Part shown: positions 56,446 through 64,000 of the stretch, piece after piece | Numbering within the stretch: the stretch's first letter is position 1 | How the letters are laid out: every line of letters begins with the position of its first letter | From: Orientallactaga sibirica | Taxonomy: Eukaryota > Chordata > Mammalia > Rodentia > Dipodidae | DNA: 64,000 nucleotides | NCBI GenBank assembly: GCA_036365145.1 | Contig: JAEOAD010000015.1 | Coordinates: forward strand, 10,967,501 to 11,031,500 | Direction: 5' to 3' | Translations under genes and position numbers: made by a program | Notes under the pieces: model-generated | Told to the model about the DNA's origin: nothing | Database searches by the model: none | Seen by the model: the letters and a program-made list of their open reading frames with translations, nothing else

Positions 56446-57949
56446 ATTTTTTTATTTTATTTTATTTATTTTTATGTATATTATTTTAGTTTTACATTCA
56501 TAGTGGTGACTCCATTATCCTCCTCCCTGTCCTCCCTCTTCCAAAGGGACCCTCATCAATGGGGAATGTGGTCCGCGCATTGTGGGGGTAGCCGAGAGCC
56601 ATGCGGGATAGGCCAAGTCTCTGTGCATAATGCCCCAACTTGTGGCTCTAACATTCTTTCCGCCCCCTCTTCCGCAAGTTTCCCTGAGCCACATTGGGGT
56701 CATTTCAGCTCTACTTCAGTGATGAGGTTTTGGGAGCCTCTGTGTCTCTGGATATCTGGCTTAGTGGGAGTTAGATGTTCTCTGTGTTTATCTCCTTCAA
56801 CCTTTTTCTGGTGCCATGATCCCCAAGAGTGCTGAACTCTTGCCCTTTCTCCACATTACTCTATGGTTTCAGCTGGGGCCCTGGTGAGGTGTGATTGGCT
56901 GATCCTCCCTTCAGGTTCGTTGTCCATCTGGAAAAAATAAGCAAATTCTCCAACGGAGAGAGAAGTTAGTACTAGATATATGGGATGGCCATAGATAGCT
57001 TGGAGGGAATTTTATATGGGTAGGCCCTCTTCTAGCCCACATTTGATGGTATCTTGATTGGAGACTGTGCTCATTTTTTGTACATGGTTTTGACTTATTT
57101 CCCAGTTCCAGCAATGAGTTCCATTCCACTGAGTGGATCAATTAGCCAACTCAAGAGCAGTTGGTTGCCCACCATGGCTGTGTGCCATTACTGCACTTGT
57201 TTGAGCATTACTTCAGGTTGTTTCTTGCTGAGTATCTTATACTGCAAGTTGTTTGGACAGATGTCAGCCATTATCCCACAGTTGCTTGTGTAGCACCCTC
57301 TGGCACTAGACTAGCTAACTGTCTGGGGACTGACCCTCTTCCAGATTCTGGCCAGGTCGCTCCATGTTTGGTCTCACACGTGTATGCTGTCTTCTTCAGT
57401 AGGGTCTTACCATTAACCTTTGGTGGGTCATCAAGAACTCTGACAAAAATCTGTCTTTTTTGGGAAACCTTGTAGGTGTCTTGGATCTACAGCTCATTGT
57501 GAAAGCTAACCCCATGCTGGTACTGGGAGTTATAAGTCAGCACCTAGGAAGGTGAGGGGAGAAAAAGATAGATAATATAAAAGAGAAAGTGAGTATAGAG
57601 AGGTGATGGATAGAAAAAGAGAGAGAGGGAGGGAGAAGAGAGAGTAAAGCAGGAGAAAATTAAGGTTGGTCTTCATGGTGTTTTCTCCAGTTTCCTGTGG
57701 TTCAGGTGTTCCCTCTGCCGGACTGCTGAAGGATCAATGTTTTAGCTTGTTGTTCAGAATATAGAGTTTTATGCTATCGTTTCCTTTTGGGTCCCTATTT
57801 TATCCCTCCACCCTCATCCTCCCTCCCACCCTCTCGCTCCCTCCCACCATCACCCTCCTTCCATCCCACCCTCCCTATTGTCTGGTCCTCAGAGTGCTTA
57901 TTGGGCTTGGCAGCATCTCGGGTGGATTCAGGTTAGGAGCAACAGATAA
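56446..57949 (-). mobile_element. L1 3' end, minus strand, with perfect 14-bp target duplication
   Basis: Flanked by 'acgcaacttaagtt' at 56432-56445 and 57950-57963. The T-rich left edge is the A tail. The complement of 'ggctctaacattctttccgc' (56643-56662) matches the L1 3' UTR word seen at 22.4 and 29.1 kb. GA-rich text on the minus strand near 57.78-57.88 kb is the purine tract typical of L1 3' UTRs. No ORF2 signature is present. The 110-codon plus-strand frame at 56503 is antisense to it. Confidence 0.88.
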
Positions 57950-57963
57950 ACGCAACTTAAGTT

Positions 57964-58430
57964 CTTACCAGAGGCTGGCACCATGCTCTTGTACTTCTCG
58001 AAGTTACTTTTCCTTTCCTTACCTATCTATGTATTCTAAGATATAATCCTTCAATAGATTGGTTGATGCCCACCCACACTGGGGAGGGATATCTACATTA
58101 CCCATTCCAACAATTTCAGTAATAATCTGCTAGAGAAGTACTCAGACATATCCAGAAATATTAATGAGTCATCTCTCCGGGCTTTCTGGTACCTGGTAAG
58201 TTGACATGTCAAATTAGTCATCACAGTAGGATGTGGTGATTTGGAAATGCATAGGCATATAGGATACAGGGTAATTAACAGGTCTTCCTCCTTGTTTCAA
58301 AGCCTGGCTGGTTAGGCACCTTCCTAGAAGTTGGCAACAAAAGTAGGACACTTCATTTTTTTTTTAATTTTTTTTTTGGTAGATGTTTGAACTTTTGTAC
58401 CCAGGGAAATCCTGCTCCAGCCAGTTAGGA
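57964..58430. other. unassigned DNA
   Basis: No gene recognised. A T-rich tract lies at about 58350-58378. Confidence 0.4.
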
Positions 58431-58711
58431 ATGATCTTCAGGTATAGGTCGTGTATTAGACTTTTCTAGAGGAACAGAAGCTATAGAATGCATGGATATA
58501 TTATAGAAGGGAATTATTGGCTTGTCTTTCATAACAGGGGCTGGATCATCCAACAATGGCTGTGTATACCAGAGAGGAACACAGAGAAGCATATAACTGA
58601 CCAGCCCAAGAAGCTGGACACTAGAGCAATCCCAATCCTGAACTAAAGACCTGGAAGTTCCCCGCAGAGCTGTTGGTATTGAGTCAACACTGAAAGGCCA
58701 GAGAAGCTGCA

Positions 58712-58800
58712 GAAGCTGGAGGCCCTGGGGTGCCCATTCTCTCTGTCTGTCTTTCCTCTATCTCCTGCTTGCAAATAAATAAATAAAAATATTTTTTAAA
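58712..58800 (+). repeat. tRNA-headed SINE, 3' half only
   Basis: Begins at 'gcagaagctggaggccctgg' and ends with the AAATAAATAAAAATATTTT tail. The head is absent. Confidence 0.75.
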
Positions 58801-58813
58801 AAAGAAAAAAAGC

Positions 58814-58915
58814 AGCCAGGCATAATGGCACATTCCTTTAATCCCAGCACTTGGGAGGCAGAGATAGAAGGATCACCATGAGTTTGAGGCCAGCCTGGGA
58901 CTACAGAGTGAGTAT
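58814..58915 (+). repeat. B1-type SINE, 3' truncated
   Basis: Head 'agccaggcataatggcacat' and body to 'gggactacagagtgag', then an abrupt change. Confidence 0.8.
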
Positions 58916-59009
58916 ATTTTTTTCCAATATTATGTTGGAAAAAAAATGAAACAAAAAAGAAAGAAAAGAAACACTTAAGCACTTCACAAAGCATACCTTT
59001 AGGAGCTAA

Positions 59010-59225
59010 GAGATGGGGCTTAGATGGAGGAAGTAGTTAATGTATTTGGGGGACATATTTTGTCCTTTCTCCTTACTGACTTACTGTGAACCTCTCTGTT
59101 CTGCCATGTCCTCCCCACCATGCTGGATGGACACTCACTCCTGAAACTGTAAGCCAAAACAAATCATTCTCTCTTTAAGTCACTTTCAGGTATTTTGGTG
59201 ATTGTGAGAGAGAAGTATATAACAC
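59010..59225 (+). mobile_element. MaLR-like LTR, 3' part
   Basis: 'ctgccatgtcctccccacca', 'ctgaaactgtaagccaaaac' and 'caggtattttggtgattgtg' follow the 3' half of rodent MaLR LTRs. The 5' half is unclear. Confidence 0.55.
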
Positions 59226-59456
59226 AAGAGTGGATTCAAGATTTATTAAGATGAAGAAATGTCACATTCTCAGAGAGTCCTTAAAGCATGCGTTCATAGC
59301 AGTTCAATAAGCACAGTTGTTGCTGATCTTCTGTTCTAACATTCTTCACTATATAAGCCTGCTTGAATAGATAGTACTCACAAGACATGCAAAAGTACAA
59401 AAGACTACTGGAGAATTTTCTCCCAAGTATACACATTTACTCTATTTCCCAAGTCT
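59226..59456. other. unassigned DNA
   Basis: Nothing recognised. Confidence 0.4.
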
Positions 59457-59458
59457 TT

Positions 59459-59506
<48 letters not shown>

Positions 59507-59697
59507 TGAAAGAGAGAGAAAGAGGCAGATAGAGAGAGAATGCGCTTGCCAGGGCCTCCAGCCATTGCAAACGAACTCCAGATGCATGTGCCACCTTGTG
59601 CATCTGGCTTATATGGGTCCTGGGGAATCAAGCCTTGAACCCGGGTCCTTGGGCTTCACAGGCTAGTGCTTAACCACTAAGCCATCTCTCCAGGCCC
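59457..59697 (-). repeat. tRNA-headed SINE with (ATTT)n tail
   Basis: About twelve ATTT units at 59460-59508, a GA-rich block, then 'ctaagccatctctccaggcc' at the end. Confidence 0.94.
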
Positions 59698-60049
59698 CAT
59701 AGTTGGTTTTTTGTGTGTGTGTTTGGGTTACAAGATTGGAGGAATATTGAGATCTCCCATTGTGGTGGATGTGCTAGTTTCTCCCTACTAGTCTCTTGTC
59801 TTTGCTATGTATATACTGAGACTATAAAGATAGAGTTTATGCAGATGAATTGAACCTTTGCTTTTATATTGTGATCGTCTTTAGCTCTAGGAATGTTTAA
59901 AAATCTATTTTATGTGAGGTCAACTTTATTTGATTACTATTTGCCTAATCTATATTCTACTATTTTTTGATTTTCAATTTTTTATACTGTTCTGAATGTG
60001 TCTTATGTAACCAATAATATTGATTTTCTAATAGGAAAATTAAGTAAAT
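59698..60049. other. AT-rich unassigned DNA, possible old L1 piece
   Basis: 'gggttacaagattggaggaa' to 'tattctactattttttgatt' resembles antisense L1 ORF2 text in tone, but I could not fix a frame. Confidence 0.3.
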
Positions 60050-60206
60050 TATTTTTTGTTGTTTTTATGAGGTAGGGTCTCAACTTTAGTTCAGATTGAC
60101 CTGGAACTTACTCTGTAGCTCCAGGCTGGCCTCAAATTCACAACAATCCTCCTATTTCAGCCTTGTGAGTGCTGGGACTAAAAGGCATGAGTCACCATGT
60201 CCGGCT
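60050..60206 (-). repeat. older B1-type SINE
   Basis: 'atgaggtagggtctcaactt', 'tgacctggaacttactctgt' and 'gtcaccatgtccggctc' mark a diverged reverse copy. Confidence 0.85.
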
Positions 60207-60249
60207 CAAGAAAAATTATATTTATTAGGATTTTAATACATTTAGATAT

Positions 60250-60425
60250 GCTTTTTAATTTTTATTTATTTTTAATTTTTATTTATATTTATAAGGAGAG
60301 AGAGAAAAAGAGAGAGGAGGAATGGACACACCAGGGCATCCTGCCACTGCAAATGAATTCCAGACACATTGGCACTTTGTATATGTGATTTTATATGGAT
60401 ACTGGGGAATCAAACCTCCAGGCTG
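60250..60425 (-). repeat. tRNA-headed SINE, head missing
   Basis: Tail (ATTT)n, GA-rich block and core are present up to 'caaacctccaggctgc'. The 5' head is not present. Confidence 0.8.
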
Positions 60426-60620
60426 CTTTTTTCTTTTTTAAATTATAAATTTAGTCACCTTGTTTTGTGCTATCTGCCCAACTGTTCTATTTTTATTTTG
60501 CCTTCCCATCTTATCTGTGATGGGTTCCTTATATTTATTTTAGAGATTAGAAAGAAAATTCTGAAGCAGGAATTGGAGTGAAGGGATATTGGATATAATG
60601 TTCATTAAGAAGAAAAGAAG

Positions 60621-60715
60621 AGAGGCTGGGGAGAAGTGGTTAAAGTCACTTGTTCACAAAGCCTGCTGGATTGGCATTAAATTTCCCAGCACCCATGTAA
60701 AGCCAGGGGCAGATA
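60621..60715 (+). repeat. tRNA-headed SINE, head only
   Basis: 'gaggctggggagaagtggtt' to 'cccatgtaaagccaggggc', then no family sequence. Confidence 0.6.
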
Positions 60716-61239
60716 GCAAGGGTTTAATGGGCACCAACTTTGTGTAAACAGAGTTCTGATGAAGTTACTGCCTACCTAGAGCATCCTTGCTAAGGGGAAG
60801 GCAGACAACTACCAAATAAGGCTGATTTCTGTATATGATTAAGTTCCATAAGTAAATTAAAGAGGGTAATACTATTGAAAGCCAGACTGGGCCAAGGTGA
60901 GGAAGCTACTATAGGGGATGGTAAAATATGGTTTCTCTGAGGTGAGACTTTCAGGGGAAGGAGGAACTATTGGGAAGAATCAGGAGAAAGAAGTAAAGGT
61001 GATCTAGGCAGCCCCCATGCAATAGGCTGAGAGCCACAGTAATGTGGGCAGAATGGAAGCAGGACAGCTGAATGGGAAGGAGTGAGGTAGAGGCCTGTAC
61101 CAGCAGAATGTGGAGCAGAGGGGGCAGGGTCAGGAGGCCATGGAAAGGAGGTTGCAATATGAATAAGGGGAAAATCATGATCTGATCTTGCAAAACATCA
61201 CCCCTATGTGAGGTGAACAATGGATTCCAGATTGCCTAG
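60716..61239. other. unassigned DNA without a recognised gene
   Basis: Nothing recognised. Confidence 0.4.
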
Positions 61240-61251
61240 AACTTACTCATT

Positions 61252-61495
61252 AAAAAAATTTTTTTTTGTTTATTTTTATTTATTTATTTGAGAGCAACAG
61301 ACAGACAGAGAAAGAGGTAGAAAGAGAGAGAGAGAACGGGCACACTAGGGCCTCCAGCCACTGCAAACAAACTCCAGATGCATGCACCACCTTGTGCATG
61401 TGGCTTATGTGGATACTGGGGAAGCGAGCCTCAAACCAGTGTTCTTAGGCTTCACAGGCAAGTGCTTAACTGCTACACCATCTTTCCAGCCCCCA
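61252..61495 (-). repeat. tRNA-headed SINE with target duplication
   Basis: Flanked by 'aacttactcatt' (61240-61251) and 'aacttgctcatt' (61496-61507), one mismatch. Complete reverse copy. Confidence 0.93.
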
Positions 61496-61529
61496 AACTT
61501 GCTCATTTTTAACACAAAAAGTCCTGTGT

Positions 61530-61727
61530 CCACTGGGCGTGGTGGTGCACGCCTTTAATCCCAGCACTTGGTGGCAGAGGTAGGAGGATAGCTGTGAGTT
61601 TGAGACCACCCTGAGATTACATAGTAAATTCCAGGTCAGCCTGGGCTAATGTGATACCCTACCTCAGAAAACCAAAACAAACAAACAAACAAACAAACAA
61701 ACAAACAAACAAAAAACCCCAAAAAAA
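61530..61727 (+). repeat. B1-type SINE with (CAAA)n tail
   Basis: Head 'cactgggcgtggtggtgcac', end 'ataccctacctcag', tail of about ten CAAA units. 'aaagtcctg' occurs before (61518-61526) and after (61729-61737) and is the target duplication. Confidence 0.93.
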
Positions 61728-61799
61728 CAAAGTCCTGAATTCCATGAGACATGTGGGACAACTGGTCACCCTGGGTGTATAATAGGTATGAATAGTAGT

Positions 61800-62151
61800 T
61801 GTTGTGATTTGAATGAAATGTTCCCCAGTGGCTCTTATGTTTTGAATACTTGGTTCCCAACTGGTGACAATTTGGGAAAGTTGTGGAGTCTTTTGGGAAG
61901 TGGAGTCTTGCTAAAGGAGGTATGTTGCTGGGTGTGGGCTTTGGGGTAATTTAGCCTAGCTTCAAGTCCAGTACTAACACTGTTTCCTTCCTGCTGGTGT
62001 GGAGATGTGACCCAGAGTTCCTGTTTGTGCTATTCTTTCCCTGCCATGATGAAACTTCCCCTTGCAACTGTAAGCTAAAATAAACTCTTTCCTCCCATAC
62101 ATTGCTTCTGGTCAAGTGTTTTGTCCCAGCAATGAGAAGATAACTGCTACA
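61800..62151 (+). mobile_element. MaLR (ORR1-like) solo LTR with 5-bp duplication
   Basis: 352 bp, TGTTGTGATTTGAATGAAAT ... ACTGCTACA, with 'aaaataaactctttcctccc' as the polyadenylation region. Flanks 'gtagt' (61795-61799) and 'gtggt' (62152-62156) differ by one base. Confidence 0.9.
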
Positions 62152-62165
62152 GTGGTCCACTTTAA

Positions 62166-62330
62166 AAAATATATATATTTTGTTTTTATTTATTTATTTG
62201 AGACACAGAGAGAGACAGAGACAGAGGCAGAGAGAATGAATGGGCACACCAGGTCATCCAGCCACTGCAAATGAACTCCAAATGCATGCACCACCTTGTG
62301 CATCTGGCTTACATGGGTCCTGGGGAAATT
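62166..62330 (-). repeat. tRNA-headed SINE, head missing
   Basis: Tail, GA-rich block and core up to 'cttacatgggtcctgggga', where a second GA-rich element begins. Confidence 0.85.
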
Positions 62331-62341
62331 TTGAGAGAGGC

Positions 62342-62376
<35 letters not shown>

Positions 62377-62425
62377 AGGACAGATAGAGAATGAGCGCGC
62401 TAGTGGCCTCTTAGCCGCTGGTATC
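62331..62425 (-). repeat. GA-rich SINE fragment / (GA)n tract
   Basis: 'ttttgagagaggcagagaga' and many GA units followed by 'gagcgcgctagtggcctctt'. This resembles the variant tRNA-SINE subfamily at 4.5 kb. Confidence 0.65.
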
Positions 62426-62480
62426 TCAGTCTAATTCTGCCTTAAGCACCTTCTGACCTTGAAGGTTATTATTAAGATTG

Positions 62481-62842
62481 TGTTAATTTTACATCCATCC
62501 CTGTGACAAAATACTTGACAAATAATTTGAAGGAAGGAATTACTTATTTTGGTTCATGGTTGCATAGGTCTTAGTCCATAGTCCTTGGGTCTGCGGTAAG
62601 ACAGAGCACCATGGCTGGTAAGACCATGTGGCATAAGCTTCTCACCTTAAGGCAGACAGGCAGCAGGGGGAGAGGAAGGACTGGGGCCTATGCCTAATCC
62701 TCCAAGGCACATCTTCAGTGACTTATCTCCTCCAGCTAGGTACCATCTCCTAAAGCCTCCACCACGTCCCAAAACAGCACCACCAACTGGGCACCAAGCA
62801 TTAAGTGAGCCTGTGAGGGAAATTTATAATCAAACCATAACA
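62481..62842 (-). mobile_element. MaLR-like LTR
   Basis: On the minus strand it starts TGTTATGGTTTGATTATAAA and ends near 'gatgtaaaattaaca', with 'accaaaataagtaattcctt' as the degraded polyadenylation region. No clear target duplication. Confidence 0.75.
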
Positions 62843-62960
62843 GACTCTCCTTTCCCCTTCAGGATCACTAGGGAATCATTACTTGGCACTTACAAACATG
62901 GTGAATTACTACTTGTTGGCATGCTTATAACAGGTGTCCTGACTGATAAAGACTAGCATC

Positions 62961-63085
62961 GGGGCTGGAGGCATTTGCCTGCAAAGCCAAAGGAGCCAGA
63001 TTCTATTCCCCAGCACCCACGTTAGCCAGATGGCACATGCGTCTGGAGTTCGTTTGCAGTGGCTGGAAGCCCTGGCATGCCTTGG
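62961..63085 (+). repeat. tRNA-headed SINE, internally deleted
   Basis: 'ggggctggaggcatttgcct' lacks about 20 bp of the head. The core 'gtctggagttcgtttgcagt' is intact and the CT-rich tail is missing. Confidence 0.8.
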
Positions 63086-63356
63086 CTACAAGCAGAGTCT
63101 TCCCCTTTCTTGGCTCTCCAGTTTGCATGCTCTCTGATCTCGGTACCTCAAAGGTTTCTTTCCAGAGCCTGGGCCATGCTCCTCAGTGCTTTCAGGCATC
63201 AGAACAATCTCTTCTCAGGCTGGGATAGTCTCCGCTCAGCCCTGCTGCTGTATCTAAGCTCACATTCCATCTTCTCCTCACATCCTCCAGGTCACCTAGC
63301 AAAAAGTCATCTCTGATTTAGACTTCTGCAAATGCAGAGACATCATAATGGAAGTT
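63086..63356. other. unassigned DNA
   Basis: 'ctccaggtcacctagcaaaa' near 63290 has a faint L2 3' end flavour. Nothing else recognised. Confidence 0.35.
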
Positions 63357-63460
63357 TTATAGCCTGCCTGTAATTCCAGAAATGGAGGATCAGAAATTCA
63401 AGGTTTTCAACAAGTTCAAGGCCAGCCTGAGATATACATGAGACCTTGACTCAAAGAGAG
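63357..63460 (+). repeat. old B1-type SINE
   Basis: 'tgtaattccagaaatggagg', 'caagttcaaggccagcctga' and 'gagaccttgactca' form a diverged B1. Confidence 0.6.
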
Positions 63461-63471
63461 GAATAGGAAAC

Positions 63472-63570
63472 CAAGCATGGTGGTTCATGCTTTTAATCTG
63501 AGGTTAGATAGGAGGATCACTGTGAGTTCAAGGCCAGCCTTGAGTGAAACCCTGCCTCAAACAAATAAAC
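63472..63570 (+). repeat. B1-type SINE, internally deleted
   Basis: 'caagcatggtggttcatgct', 'gtgagttcaaggccagcc' and 'gtgaaaccctgcctcaa' with the centre missing. Confidence 0.7.
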
Positions 63571-64000
63571 AGGAACAAAATAAGGGAAGAGAAGAAGGGA
63601 GCTGACTCGTGGGGTACTGCAGCTTATCCTCATGATGGACAGCGAGAGGAAAGGATGCTCTGTGTGGGTATTTCTGCAGTCTGGGTCAGGATATGGGCGA
63701 GCTGTAGGAATGTGGACCCAGGGCCAGGACCAGCTTCTTTCAGTGTTTTGAACAACAACCTCAACATCTTTATCAGTGCCTGGGATGTTCAAGGTCCTGG
63801 CTTGACTCAAGCCTGCTGGGAAAGCCTGCAGCTGGCTGGCTGCAGAGCAATCAGGCACTGTGATTTTTCAATCAAGGCAAAAAAAAAAAAAAAAAGTGGG
63901 GACAACTAGCAGACCTGGCACTCTATCCCAAGAGAGGAACAGGCATACATGCCACACAGTCAGTTTCCTGTCTTAGAAGGTCAAGGGCCTCAGTGGCTTT
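63571..64000. other. unassigned DNA at the window edge
   Basis: A plus-strand frame of 121 codons (63544-63909) begins inside the B1 and ends in an A-run, so it is not a credible gene. Nothing else recognised. Confidence 0.4.

Overview
The window is nuclear DNA from a rodent and reads as a repeat-rich, gene-poor stretch. Its dominant interspersed repeats are B1-type SINEs, composite B4-type SINEs (tRNA-like head plus B1-like body), and a very abundant tRNA-headed SINE of about 200 bp ending in a CT-rich, AAATAAA-type tail. Rodent-style L1 3' ends, MaLR LTRs and older mammalian repeats (MIR, L2, MLT1) are also present. From memory, the B1 and tRNA-SINE variants look most like those of jerboas (Dipodidae, e.g. 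Jaculus). That species call is an inference made without a database. No frame longer than 164 codons is open in the window, no protein family was recognised outside transposons, and no exon could be supported. I therefore annotate no host gene.

Layout. Positions 1-19.4 kb are mostly unassigned single-copy-like DNA peppered with SINEs, MIR/L2 relics and an MLT1-type LTR near 7.0-7.4 kb. At 19.47-21.23 kb two arms form an inverted duplication of about 0.25 kb, and the left arm was later hit by a MaLR solo LTR; the right arm keeps the empty site. From 22 to 33 kb there are SINEs, purine microsatellites and L1 3' UTR pieces. At 33.48-34.81 kb lies a second, much younger inverted repeat, with 113-bp arms that differ at one base. 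At 37.2-41.0 kb is a decayed L1 3' half (ORF2 with a visible FADD reverse-transcriptase motif, then 3' UTR), which carries a solo ERVK-like LTR and a B1.

The most structured part is 42.34-52.12 kb. A 9.8-kb provirus with paired 399/400-bp LTRs, a 5-bp target duplication and a tRNA-His-type primer-binding site sits inside a minus-strand B4 SINE. Its interior has no intact gag, pol or env that I can see. It has itself received a truncated L1 (44.16-45.93 kb), a full-length 2.0-kb MaLR retrotransposon with practically identical LTRs (47.10-49.12 kb), and a B1 that landed in a 59-bp tandem repeat. The order of events can be read from the nesting: B4, then provirus, then L1/B1/MaLR.

From 52.2 to 64 kb the sequence returns to unassigned DNA with SINEs. 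It also holds a minus-strand L1 3' end flanked by a perfect 14-bp target duplication (56.4-58.0 kb) and several solo MaLR LTRs. No new gene system was found. The points worth a second look are the two inverted duplications, the nested provirus and the apparently recent MaLR insertion. All identities quoted are counts by eye.
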